Shown here: one piece after another, positions 47,775-55,666 of the stretch
Layout: each line of letters begins with the position of its first letter
How positions within the stretch are numbered: the stretch's first letter is position 1
DNA from: an uncultured Ruminococcus sp.
GTDB taxonomy: Bacteria; Bacillota; Clostridia; Oscillospirales; Acutalibacteraceae
Assembly (NCBI GenBank): GCA_902785355.1
Contig: CACZYF010000021.1
Coordinates: 1 to 58,115, forward strand
Reading direction: 5' to 3'
Length of the DNA stretch: 58,115 nucleotides
The notes under the pieces: model-generated
Database searches by the model: none
Told to the model about the DNA's origin: nothing
What the model saw: the letters and a program-made list of their open reading frames with translations, nothing else
Position numbers and translations under genes: made by a program

Positions 47775-48878
47775 ATGGCAAGCAATAAAGAGCTCTACGA
47801 GGCGCTGCGGCTCCTCGAAAAGGAGAAAGGAATCCCCGCTGAGTACATGGTAACTCAGATCAAGAAGGCGATCATGACCGCCTGCCGCAATAATTACGGC
47901 GGCAATGAGAATGTTGAGATCAAGATGGACTCCGACAGCAACGCATTTTCCTGCAAGCTGCTCAAGACCGTCGTTGAAGAGGTCGAGGATCCGAACTACG
48001 AGATCTCCCTCGAGGACGCGCTCATCATCAGCAAGCGTGCCGCGGTGGGTAAAGAGGTCGGTATCCCGCTCGATCCCAAGACCCTCGGTCGTATCGCGAT
48101 CCAGACCGCCCGTTCCGTCATCCGTCAGGGTATCCGCGACGGCGAGAAGGATCAGATGCTTGTCGAGTTCCAGTCTAAGGCGCAGGAGATCGCTACCGCG
48201 GTCGTCGAGCGCGTCGACCCCGTCACCGGCAACGCGACCCTGAAGTTCGGCAACGCTGTCGCTGTTCTGCCCCGTTCGGAGCAGATCGAGAGCGACAACC
48301 TGCGCGAGGGCAGCACCGTGAAGGTATATGTCTCCGGCGTGAAGGAGACCGAGCGCGGTCCGCGCGTCAATATCTCCCGTACCCATCCCGAGTTCGTCAA
48401 GCGCCTGTTCGAGAAGGAGATCCCCGAGATCTACGACGGCACCGTCGAGATCAAGTCCATCTCCCGTGAGGCGGGCTCCCGTACCAAGATGGCGGTGTTC
48501 TCCGAGGATCCCGAGATCGACGCTGTCGGCGCCTGCATCGGCGCCCGCGGCGCGCGCGTCAATACCATCGTGGAGGAGCTCGGCGGTGAGAAGATCGACA
48601 TCGTGCTCTACGACGACGATCCCACCAAGTTTATCGCGGCAGCCCTGTCGCCCGCCAACGTCGTCAAGGTGGAGCTTGCCGAGGACGGCTCCAAGGCGTG
48701 CAAGGCGACCGTCCCCGACGGTCAGCTCTCGCTGGCGATCGGTAATAAGGGTCAGAACGTCCGCTTAGCGGCAAAGCTGACCGGCTATAAGATCGATATC
48801 CGTCCCGAGTCCGGCTTCTGGGGTGAGGACGAAGCGGACGATAAGAAAGAAGATAACGACGTCAAGGAAGACGAGTAA
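47775..48878 (+). CDS. nusA: Transcription termination/antitermination factor NusA
   Basis: 367 residues, the short Firmicutes form without the C-terminal acidic repeats of E. coli. The RNA-polymerase-binding N-terminal domain is 1-125. An S1 domain follows (about 130-200, NATLKFGNAVAVLPRSEQI) and two KH domains (ACIGARGARVNTIVEELGGE and LAIGNKGQNVRLAAKLTGYK). The acidic tail is EDEADDKKEDNDV-like. AGAAAGG lies 13 nt upstream of ATG. In the 87-nt gap after rimP there is a degenerate CTCCCTCTCCCAAGGGAGGC hairpin like repeat family F. Confidence 0.96.
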   Translation: MASNKELYEALRLLEKEKGIPAEYMVTQIKKAIMTACRNNYGGNENVEIKMDSDSNAFSCKLLKTVVEEVEDPNYEISLEDALIISKRAAVGKEVGIPLDPKTLGRIAIQTARSVIRQGIRDGEKDQMLVEFQSKAQEIATAVVERVDPVTGNATLKFGNAVAVLPRSEQIESDNLREGSTVKVYVSGVKETERGPRVNISRTHPEFVKRLFEKEIPEIYDGTVEIKSISREAGSRTKMAVFSEDPEIDAVGACIGARGARVNTIVEELGGEKIDIVLYDDDPTKFIAAALSPANVVKVELAEDGSKACKATVPDGQLSLAIGNKGQNVRLAAKLTGYKIDIRPESGFWGEDEADDKKEDNDVKEDE

Positions 48879-48893
48879 TACAGAGGTGCTTTT

Positions 48894-49160
48894 ATGGCAG
48901 AGCGAAAGATACCGCTGCGCAAGTGTATCGGCTGCGGCGAGATGAAGGATAAGCGTACGCTGGTGCGCGTCGTCCGCAACAAGGAGGGCGAGATCTCGAT
49001 CGACCTTGTGGGCAAGAAGCCCGGCCGCGGCGCGTATATATGTAACAGCATCGCGTGTCTTGACAAGGCGCAGAAGGCGCGCCGTCTGGAACGCGCTTTC
49101 TCGACGAAGATCGACCCGCAGATATACGATGAGATGAGGAGAGAGCTCGGTGAAGAATGA
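48894..49160 (+). CDS. ylxR: YlxR/RnpM RNA-binding protein
   Basis: 88 residues. KCIGCGEMKDKRTLVRVVRN at the N-terminus and the conserved GRGAYICNSIACLDKA are diagnostic of YlxR, recently described as a modulator of RNase P. Two CxxC-type pairs (CIGC and C-x5-C) are seen. It stands in its normal place between nusA and the L7Ae-like gene, 15 nt after nusA, and overlaps the next gene. Confidence 0.95.
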   Translation: MAERKIPLRKCIGCGEMKDKRTLVRVVRNKEGEISIDLVGKKPGRGAYICNSIACLDKAQKARRLERAFSTKIDPQIYDEMRRELGEE

Positions 49161-49458
49161 CAGACTGCTCGGCTTTCTCGGGCTGTGTAAGCGTGCCGGC
49201 TGCCTGATCTCGGGCGCCGAGACCGTCACCCGTGCGATCACGGAGCGTAAGGCGGTATTGGTGCTGTACGCCTCGGATACGTCCGAAAACAGCCTCAAGG
49301 GCGTCTTAAAGGCGTCAGAGAGCGCCCGTATCCCCGCGTACCGGCTCTCCCGCTCCAAGGAGGAGCTGAGCTTCGCACTGGGTAAGCACTGCGCCGTCAT
49401 CTGCACGACCGACGCGGGCTTTGCCAAAAAGATAACCGAACTGATGAAGGAGGAATAA
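49150..49458 (+). CDS. ylxQ: L7Ae-family protein YlxQ
   Basis: 102 residues. Small K-turn RNA-binding protein of the L7Ae/L30e fold: [20 protein letters not shown] and the [16 protein letters not shown] and [20 protein letters not shown] stretches. The GTG start 49150 overlaps the end of ylxR by 11 nt with GGAGAGAG in front, so translation is probably coupled. Its role in Firmicutes is thought to be ribosome- or RNase P-linked. Confidence 0.93.
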   Translation: MKNDRLLGFLGLCKRAGCLISGAETVTRAITERKAVLVLYASDTSENSLKGVLKASESARIPAYRLSRSKEELSFALGKHCAVICTTDAGFAKKITELMKEE

Positions 49459-49460
49459 TC

Positions 49461-51833
49461 ATGGCACTTATGATTAAATATAAAGTCAAAGAGGTCGCGA
49501 CCGACCTTGACGTCACGACCAAGGAGGTCATCTCCGTGCTGAAGGATAAGCTCGGCACGGATAAGAAGGCGATGACCACCCTTACCGAGGATGAGCTCAA
49601 CTACATCTTCGATTATTTTACCACGAAGAACGCGGTCTCCGACCTGTCCGCCTACTTCGCTGTCCGCGATAAGGCGATCGAGCAGAAGGAGGAGGAAGCC
49701 GCTCAGCGTAAGGCGGAGGAGAAGAAGCGCCGCGAGGAGGCGAAGAACCAACTCCGTCCCGACTCGGCGAAGAAGGCTCCCGCCGAGGCTCCGCCGAAGA
49801 AGGAGAAGGTCGACAAGACCGCCGATATCGATCTCAAGAGCGAGATCAAGAGTAAGCGCGGCACCGGCCGCCTCGTCGATACCGGCGCGGCTGAGGTCAA
49901 CGTTGACCGCTATAACCAGAAGTATGACGATCTTGCCCTTGATAAGGTCAGAAACGAGAACAATATGTCCTCGAAGAAGCAGAAGATCAACCAGCGCAGT
50001 AAGCAGAAGAACCGCCGCTCCGCGAAGCGTGAGACCGAGCGCGAGCGTATGGCGCGTATCGAGAAGGAGCGTAAGGCAAAGAAGATGACCGTCCTGATCC
50101 CCGAGGAGATCTCCATCGGCGATCTGGCGCTGCGCCTTAAGGCGACCGTCGCCGAGGTCGTGAAGAAAGCCTTCCTCATGGGTACGATGGTCACCGCGAA
50201 CGACGTGGTCGATTTCGACACCGCCTCCCTGATCGCGATGGAGTTCCACGCAAAGGTCGAGCGCGAGGTTGTTGTCACCATCGAGGAGCGTATCATCGAC
50301 GACAGCGAGGATACCGATGAGAACCTGATCGAGCGCGCGCCGGTCGTCGTCGTCATGGGTCACGTCGACCACGGCAAGACCTCCCTGCTCGACTATATCC
50401 GTAACGCGCACGTTACCGCGACCGAGGCGGGCGGCATCACCCAGCATATCGGCGCGTACCGCGTGAATATCAACGACAGAGATATCACCTTCCTCGACAC
50501 CCCCGGTCATGAGGCGTTCACCACCATGCGTGCCCGCGGCGCGCAGGTCACCGATATCGCGATCCTCGTGGTAGCGGCTGACGACGGTATCATGCCCCAG
50601 ACGGTCGAGGCGATCAACCACGCCAAGGCGGCGGGCGTATCCGTCATCGTGGCGATCAATAAGATGGATAAGCCGGGCGCCAACCCCGAGCAGGTCAAGC
50701 AGCAGCTCACCGAGTATGAGCTGATCCCCGAGGAGTGGGGCGGCGATACGCCCTGCGTACCCGTATCCGCCAAGACCGGTATGGGTATCGACGACCTGCT
50801 GGAGATGGTGCTGCTGGTAGCCGATATGAAGGAGCTCAAAGCCAACCCCGACCGCGCCGCGAAGGGTACGGTCATCGAGGCGCGCCTTGATAAGGGCAGA
50901 GGTCCCGTGGCGTCCATCCTCGTACAGAACGGTACCCTGCATACCGGCGATATCGTCGTAGCGGGCACGGCGGTCGGTCACGTCCGCGCTATGACCGACG
51001 ACAAGGGCAGACGCGTCCACGAGGCGGGTCCCTCGATCCCGGTCGAGATCACCGGTCTGGACGACGTCCCCACCGGCGGCGACACCTTCAACGCCGTCAC
51101 CGACGAGCGCCTCGCGCGCGAGCTGGTCGAGCAGCGCAAACATGAGAAGAAGGAAGCCGAGTTCAATGCCCGCACCAAGGTCACCCTCGACAACCTCTTC
51201 GACCAGATGAAGCTCGGCGAGGTCAAGGAGCTGAAGATCATCGTCAAGGCGGACGTACAGGGTTCCGTCGAGGCGGTTCGTCAGAGCCTCGAGAAGCTCT
51301 CGAACGAAGAGGTGCGCGTCAACATCATCCACGGCGCTGTCGGCGCGGTTAACGAGTCCGACGTCATGCTGGCGAACGCGAGCAACGCGATCATCGTCGG
51401 CTTCAACGTCCGTCCCGACGCCACCGCTCAGGCGAACGCCGAGCGTGACGGCGTAGATATGCGTATGTACCGCGTCATCTACGACTGTATCGAAGAGATC
51501 GAGAGCGCCATGAAGGGTATGCTCGCTCCCAAGACCCGCGAGGTCATCCTCGGTACCGCCGAGGTGCGTAACGTCATCCGCATCAAGTCTATCGGCAACA
51601 TCGCCGGCTGCTATGTCAAGAGCGGTAAGATCCAGCGCGGCGCAGGCGTGCGCGTGGTGCGCGACGGTATCATCATCGCCGACGACAACGTCGCCTCCCT
51701 CCAGCGCTTCAAGGACAGCGTCAAGGAGGTCGCCGAGGGCTACGAGTGCGGTATCGGTCTGGAGAAGTACAACGATATCAAGGAAGGCGATATCTTCGAG
51801 GTATTCATGATCGAGGAGTATCGCGAGGACTAA
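49461..51833 (+). CDS. infB: Translation initiation factor IF-2
   Basis: 790 residues. GTPase that delivers fMet-tRNA to the 30S subunit. The N-terminal IF2_N helix [20 protein letters not shown] is present, then a Lys/Glu/Arg-rich variable linker (about 70-200). The second N domain is [20 protein letters not shown]. The GTPase has G1 [10 protein letters not shown]3 DTPGHEAF and G4 NKMDKPG. Domains II-IV follow to EEYRED. AAGGAGG precedes ATG, 2 nt after ylxQ. A 1038-residue antisense frame across this gene is a composition artefact. Confidence 0.97.
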   Translation: MALMIKYKVKEVATDLDVTTKEVISVLKDKLGTDKKAMTTLTEDELNYIFDYFTTKNAVSDLSAYFAVRDKAIEQKEEEAAQRKAEEKKRREEAKNQLRPDSAKKAPAEAPPKKEKVDKTADIDLKSEIKSKRGTGRLVDTGAAEVNVDRYNQKYDDLALDKVRNENNMSSKKQKINQRSKQKNRRSAKRETERERMARIEKERKAKKMTVLIPEEISIGDLALRLKATVAEVVKKAFLMGTMVTANDVVDFDTASLIAMEFHAKVEREVVVTIEERIIDDSEDTDENLIERAPVVVVMGHVDHGKTSLLDYIRNAHVTATEAGGITQHIGAYRVNINDRDITFLDTPGHEAFTTMRARGAQVTDIAILVVAADDGIMPQTVEAINHAKAAGVSVIVAINKMDKPGANPEQVKQQLTEYELIPEEWGGDTPCVPVSAKTGMGIDDLLEMVLLVADMKELKANPDRAAKGTVIEARLDKGRGPVASILVQNGTLHTGDIVVAGTAVGHVRAMTDDKGRRVHEAGPSIPVEITGLDDVPTGGDTFNAVTDERLARELVEQRKHEKKEAEFNARTKVTLDNLFDQMKLGEVKELKIIVKADVQGSVEAVRQSLEKLSNEEVRVNIIHGAVGAVNESDVMLANASNAIIVGFNVRPDATAQANAERDGVDMRMYRVIYDCIEEIESAMKGMLAPKTREVILGTAEVRNVIRIKSIGNIAGCYVKSGKIQRGAGVRVVRDGIIIADDNVASLQRFKDSVKEVAEGYECGIGLEKYNDIKEGDIFEVFMIEEYRED

Positions 51834-51927
51834 ATAGCGAATGATGAATCGTGAATAGTTGCGGGAGGGCTGCGCCCTCACCCGATTTGTATTCTGTTTT
51901 ATCGAACTATCATTTAGAGGAAGTATT

Positions 51928-52311
51928 ATGGCTAATCATAAATTAGGCAGGACTACAGAGGATATCCGCCGCGAGCTGACCGCGATCTTCCGCGGGCTCA
52001 AGGACCCGAGAGTCACCGGCTGCTTTCTGTCGATCGTGCGTGTAGAGGTCACCAACGACCTTTCCTACTGCACGGTATATGTCAGCGCCCTCGAGGGTAT
52101 GGACGCGGCGAAAGAGGCGGTCAAGGGGCTGAAAAATGCTTCGGGTTATGTGCGGAGAGAATTGGGAATGAGACTTCGTCTCCGCCATGTGCCCGAGCTG
52201 ATCTTTACCCCCACCGACTCGATCGCCTACAGCGCCGAGATATCGCGTATTCTGAACAGTCTTGATATTCCGAAGGACGAGGAGGAGCCCGATGAAGAAG
52301 ATCACGCTTGA
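51928..52311 (+). CDS. rbfA: Ribosome-binding factor A
   Basis: 127 residues. 30S maturation factor with the KH-type fold: TTEDIRRELTAIFRGLKDPR, LSIVRVEVTNDLSYCTVYVS, GYVRRELGMRLRLRHVPELI and the tail SAEISRILNSL. The frame is open from 51859, but AGAGGAAG before ATG 51928 fixes the start. The 94-nt gap after infB has short GTGAATAG-type words and no terminator, so the operon continues. Confidence 0.95.
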   Translation: MANHKLGRTTEDIRRELTAIFRGLKDPRVTGCFLSIVRVEVTNDLSYCTVYVSALEGMDAAKEAVKGLKNASGYVRRELGMRLRLRHVPELIFTPTDSIAYSAEISRILNSLDIPKDEEEPDEEDHA

Positions 52312-53239
52312 GAAGGCTGCCTCTCTGCTCCTTTCACACGACAAATTCAAGATCCTGACCCATATCTACCCCGACGGCGACTGCCTGGGCTGCGGTTACG
52401 CGCTCGCTTTCGCCCTGCGTAAGCTCGGCAAGCAGGCGAACGTCGCCGTGGAGGGCGCGCTGCCCTCCAAGTTCGGCTATCTCGCCGAGCATTATGAGGA
52501 ACAGGATTTTACCCCCGAATACATCGTCAGCGTCGATGTAGCCGCTCCTTCGCTGCTCGGAGAGAGCGTGATGCAGGGCGTGGATCATATCGACCTGTGT
52601 ATCGACCACCACGGCACCAACACCATCACGGCAGACTATATCTATGTCGATTCCTCCGCCGCGGCTGCCGCCGAGAGCATCTGGCAGCTGCTGCCGCTGC
52701 TCCATGTCGAGATGGACGAGGATATCGCGGCGGCGATCTATACCGGTATCTCCACCGATACCGGCTGCTTCTGCTACTCCAACACCACCTCCCGCACCCA
52801 CCATATCGCGGCGGGCGTCATGCCCTTCTGCGACTGGAACAAGATCAATTACATCAACTTTGTCGTCAAGACCCGCGCCAAGCTCAAGCTTGAGCGCATG
52901 ATCCTTGATACGATGTCGTATTACTACGACGGCAAATGCGCCGTGATCTATACCACCCTCGATATGTGCGAGAAGCTCGGCACCGGCGATGATGAGATGG
53001 AGGGTCTCGCCTCCATCCCGCGCCAGATCGAAGGCGTGCAGATGGGTATCACCATGCGTGAGAAGGCGGGCGGCGTGTTCAAGATCTCCGTCCGTACCAA
53101 CGACGGCGTAGACGCCTCGGCGTTCTGTAAGCTGTTCGGCGGCGGCGGTCATCCCGCGGCGGCGGGCTGCTCCGTCGAGGGCGACCTCGAGACCGTTCGG
53201 GATAAGCTGGTCACGGCGGCTGGGGACTTCTTGAGATGA
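52292..53239 (+). CDS. nrnA: DHH-family oligoribonuclease / pAp phosphatase NrnA
   Basis: 315 residues. Degrades short RNA oligomers and 3'-phosphoadenosine 5'-phosphate with manganese. Metal motifs: HIYPDGDCLGCGYAL (DxD near 28-30), SVDVAAPSLLG, CIDHHGTNTI (DHH) and C-terminal DHHA1 motif GGGGHPAAAGCSV. It starts 20 nt inside rbfA with GGAGGAG in front, and its end overlaps truB by 4 nt, so three genes are coupled. Confidence 0.95.
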   Translation: MKKITLEKAASLLLSHDKFKILTHIYPDGDCLGCGYALAFALRKLGKQANVAVEGALPSKFGYLAEHYEEQDFTPEYIVSVDVAAPSLLGESVMQGVDHIDLCIDHHGTNTITADYIYVDSSAAAAAESIWQLLPLLHVEMDEDIAAAIYTGISTDTGCFCYSNTTSRTHHIAAGVMPFCDWNKINYINFVVKTRAKLKLERMILDTMSYYYDGKCAVIYTTLDMCEKLGTGDDEMEGLASIPRQIEGVQMGITMREKAGGVFKISVRTNDGVDASAFCKLFGGGGHPAAAGCSVEGDLETVRDKLVTAAGDFLR

Positions 53240-54135
53240 ACGGCGTCATCCTGATACATAAGGAGAAGGATTTCACCTCCTTCGACGTCGTCGCGGTCGT
53301 GCGTAAGCTGCTGGGTCAGAAGAAGGTCGGCCATACCGGTACCCTCGACCCGAACGCCACCGGTATCCTGCCGGTGCTGCTCGGCACGGCGACCAAGGCG
53401 CAGGATGTCATCCCCTGTCACGATAAGAAGTATCGCGCGGAATTCCGCTTCGGACTCGCGACCGATACCCTCGATATCTGGGGCAAGGTCACGGAGGAAA
53501 AGCCGTCCTGTGTGAGCCGCGAACAGCTCGAACAGGCTTTAGCGCGGTTTCGGGGCGAGATCGAACAGCTCCCTCCCATGTATTCCGCCGTCAGTATCGA
53601 CGGCAAGCGGCTCTACCAGTATGCCCGCGAAGGCAAAGAAGTTGAGCGAAAGACCCGCAGAGTCACCGTTTATGAGCTGGAACTCATTTCCTTTGACGAA
53701 AGCTCACAGAGCGGTATTTTGAATATTTTCTGCTCCAACGGCACCTATATCCGCACCCTGATCGACGATCTTGCGCGCTCGCTGGGTACGGTCGGCGTGA
53801 TGACCGACCTCGTGCGTTATGAGGCGTGCGGCTATCGTCTGGAGGACGCGATCACCCTCGATCAGCTGAGCGAGCTGACCGGGAGCGGCGCCTTCGACCC
53901 CGGGAGCGCGTACTTCCGCTCGGTGGAGAGTATCTTCGCGACCTATCCGGAGCTTATCGTCAGCGATAAGCAGGCGAACCGTTTTGTCAACGGTAACCCG
54001 CTGGATATCGCCCGTACCTCGCTGCGCGGCGGTTCTACAGACGGCACGATCTACCGCGTCAAGGACAGGGAGGGACACTTCCTCTCCCTCGGCGTCACCG
54101 CGGGCGAAGAATTGAAGCTGTATAAGCATTTCTAG
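53236..54135 (+). CDS. truB: tRNA pseudouridine(55) synthase TruB
   Basis: 299 residues. Makes pseudouridine 55 in the T loop of tRNAs. Catalytic Asp in KVGHTGTLDPNATGILPVLL (near 39). The AVSIDGKRLYQYAREGKEVE and CSNGTYIRTLIDDLARSLG motifs are present. The C-terminal PUA-like part ends LKLYKHF. The ATGA overlap with nrnA shows coupling. Followed by a strong terminator, ending the rimP operon. Confidence 0.97.
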   Translation: MNGVILIHKEKDFTSFDVVAVVRKLLGQKKVGHTGTLDPNATGILPVLLGTATKAQDVIPCHDKKYRAEFRFGLATDTLDIWGKVTEEKPSCVSREQLEQALARFRGEIEQLPPMYSAVSIDGKRLYQYAREGKEVERKTRRVTVYELELISFDESSQSGILNIFCSNGTYIRTLIDDLARSLGTVGVMTDLVRYEACGYRLEDAITLDQLSELTGSGAFDPGSAYFRSVESIFATYPELIVSDKQANRFVNGNPLDIARTSLRGGSTDGTIYRVKDREGHFLSLGVTAGEELKLYKHF

Positions 54136-54144
54136 CAGATAACG

Positions 54145-54170
54145 GCAGGAGCGATCCTGCTGTTTTTTTT
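54145..54170 (+). terminator. Terminator of the rimP-truB operon
   Basis: GCAGGA-GCGA-TCCTGC hairpin followed by TG and eight T. Its tail runs into the TTATCAAGGATTAGTAT motif. Confidence 0.88.
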
Positions 54171-54185
54171 ATCAAGGATTAGTAT
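54169..54185 (+). repeat. Solo copy of the TTATCAAGGATTAGTAT motif
   Basis: Exact match to 16491-16507 and to the right end of the 29477-29723 element; it overlaps the terminator tail. The rest of 54186-54380 holds no gene. Confidence 0.7.
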
Positions 54186-54380
54186 TCGTGCGACAGCCCC
54201 CTACAACAGACCTTGAATACGGTTGTCGTTTTCGCACATCCTATCCGTGAAGGAACCGACCCGACACAGTGAAAAAACAGCACGTAAACAAGCCTGTGAA
54301 AAAGCTTCACGCTATACTGGATACATAACGACATGCATCGGCTCAAAAGCCGAAATCGCTCGGAAAGGCAGGGGAGAGGT

Positions 54381-54752
54381 GTGTCAAATAACGATGTATC
54401 CGAGAAGCTGCGCCGCTATCGTGAGGCGTGCGCGTTGTCGCAGCAGCAGGTGGCTGCCGCGCTGAATATCGAGCGCTCTACTTATACGAAGTATGAAACC
54501 GGCAAGACAGAGCCGAACCTTGCGACGCTGGTGAAGCTCTCCGTCATCTTCAACGTTTCGCCCGAAACGCTGCTTCCGGTTCTTATTGAGCCGGAGAGGA
54601 AGGATCTGCGTGAGGTCGCTAACGCCGACAGCCCGATCTATCAGCTCAGTAAGGACGAGCGCGGGTTGATTGCGCTGTACCGTGTGCTCGATAAGGACAA
54701 TAAGCGCTCCGTGATCGAAACGGTGTCGAATTTAGCCAAAAAACAGGGCTGA
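54381..54752 (+). CDS. XRE-family helix-turn-helix regulator
   Basis: 123 residues. HTH_3 domain: LRRYREACALSQQQVAAALN, IERSTYTKYETGKTEPNLAT, LVKLSVIFNVSPETLL (about 8-65). A short helical tail (about 90-123, LSKDERGLIALYRVLDKDNK) may dimerise. The start is read as GTG 54381 since GGGGAGAGG lies just before it; the frame is open from 54333. Inserted between truB and rpsO, its targets are unknown. Confidence 0.85.
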   Translation: MSNNDVSEKLRRYREACALSQQQVAAALNIERSTYTKYETGKTEPNLATLVKLSVIFNVSPETLLPVLIEPERKDLREVANADSPIYQLSKDERGLIALYRVLDKDNKRSVIETVSNLAKKQG

Positions 54753-54790
54753 TATCCGTCGAATATCGCTCTGTTGCCGTGAACTTTTTC

Positions 54791-54819
54791 TTTACTTTTG
54801 AGAATAATTATGGTACAAT
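54791..54819 (+). promoter_or_regulatory. rpsO promoter (extended -10)
   Basis: TTTACT (54791-54796), 17-nt spacer, TACAAT (54814-54819) with TGG extension. Confidence 0.75.
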
Positions 54820-54825
54820 AGCACT

Positions 54826-54920
54826 TGACGCCCGATATGGTTCAGGGGATACGCCTCATGCTGAGGATTTCACCTGCCCTGTACTATGCGGAGCGCAGTA
54901 AATAGGAAAGGGTGAAACAC
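54826..54920 (+). ncRNA. rpsO 5' leader, candidate S15 autoregulatory RNA
   Basis: The 95-nt leader can form CCTCA-tgc-TGAGG (54853-54865) and TGCG-gag-CGCA (54888-54898), the second stem just before the ribosome binding site AGGAAAGG. S15 binds such leaders in several bacterial groups to repress itself. A match to a known S15 leader class was not tested. Confidence 0.45.
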
Positions 54921-55184
54921 ATGCTGAAGGAAGAGAAGCTTGCTATCATGCAGGAGTATGCGACTCATGAGGGTGACACCGGTTCGCCCGAGGTTCAGAT
55001 CGCTCTGCTCACCAGGAGGATCAACGACCTCACCGAGCACCTGAAGATCCACAAGAAGGACCATCACTCCCGCCGCGGCCTTTTCAAGATGATCGGTCAG
55101 CGCCGTTCTCTGCTCAACTACCTCACCAAGGTAGACATCGAGAGATACCGCTCCATCATCCAGAGACTGGGTATCCGTAAGTAA
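54921..55184 (+). CDS. rpsO: 30S ribosomal protein S15
   Basis: 87 residues. Binds the central domain of 16S r[43 protein letters not shown] and [12 protein letters not shown] are diagnostic. ATG 54921 is preferred over GTG 54912 because AGGAAAGG at 54904-54911 is correctly spaced. pnp follows after a terminator and repeat DNA, as in the conserved rpsO-pnp pair, although here 480 bp apart. Confidence 0.97.
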   Translation: MLKEEKLAIMQEYATHEGDTGSPEVQIALLTRRINDLTEHLKIHKKDHHSRRGLFKMIGQRRSLLNYLTKVDIERYRSIIQRLGIRK

Positions 55185-55195
55185 TTCACAGCATG

Positions 55196-55221
55196 GGGCA
55201 AATGGGGCGACCCGTTTGCCC
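55196..55221 (+). terminator. rpsO terminator
   Basis: GGGCAAATGGG (55196-55206) / CCCGTTTGCCC (55211-55221), GCGA loop, weak U tail (TGCGTTTCGTT). Confidence 0.7.
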
Positions 55222-55244
55222 TGCGTTTCGTTAATATGGATTTG

Positions 55245-55288
55245 TCATTGTGAGGAGCAGCCAACGGCTGCGACGCGGCAATCTCAAC
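55245..55288 (+). repeat. Dispersed repeat family E, copy 3
   Basis: CATTGTGAGGAG...CGCGGCAATCTCAAC, with an internal hairpin CAGCC-aac-GGCTG. Related to 3992-4040 and inverted 25708-25752. Confidence 0.65.
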
Positions 55289-55363
55289 CATTTTCAAAAC
55301 ATCAAATACAGGATGTTACAGCTTCGTTTTAGCGGTAAAACGAGAGCACTTTCACAGCAAGAA

Positions 55364-55580
55364 GTGAGGAGTTAGAAGTCGTAATAAATCAGGAATGAGA
55401 AATTGTAGGGGCGACCATCGGTCGCCCGCGAATGACGAACGTTATTGATATCGAAAACATCGGATAGGATATGCCACGCCCTGTGACAGCGGGCGGTCAA
55501 TGACCGCCCCTACAGTATCGCTCCGCGAGCACCGACGTTTATATAATTCCTCATTCCTCATTCCTAACTCCTAATTCTAA
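55364..55580. repeat. Composite repeat with inverted element copy 4
   Basis: Heptamers (55364-55398), the 109-bp paired-hairpin element in reverse orientation (55405-55513), boundary motif (CGACGTTTATATAATTCC, 55532-55549) and an inverted heptamer array (55545-55577). It lies inside the otherwise conserved rpsO-pnp pair. No gene is seen. Confidence 0.8.
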
Positions 55581-55666
55581 AGCGCTCCTCACTTATCAAA
55601 GCGCTCCGGTTTTATTGCTAAAATACTGTACCATCCTGTCAATATATATTAACAGGAGGTAACTCT

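Noticed and set aside
48765..51881. 1038-codon antisense open frame across nusA-infB
   Set aside because: It is the complement of strongly conserved genes, has low-complexity composition and no ribosome binding site. Similar long antisense frames cover glgP, gltA and fbp, so this is codon-bias shadowing.
54381..54752. Prophage repressor
   Set aside because: A single XRE gene with no phage genes or att-like repeats nearby; called only as an HTH regulator.
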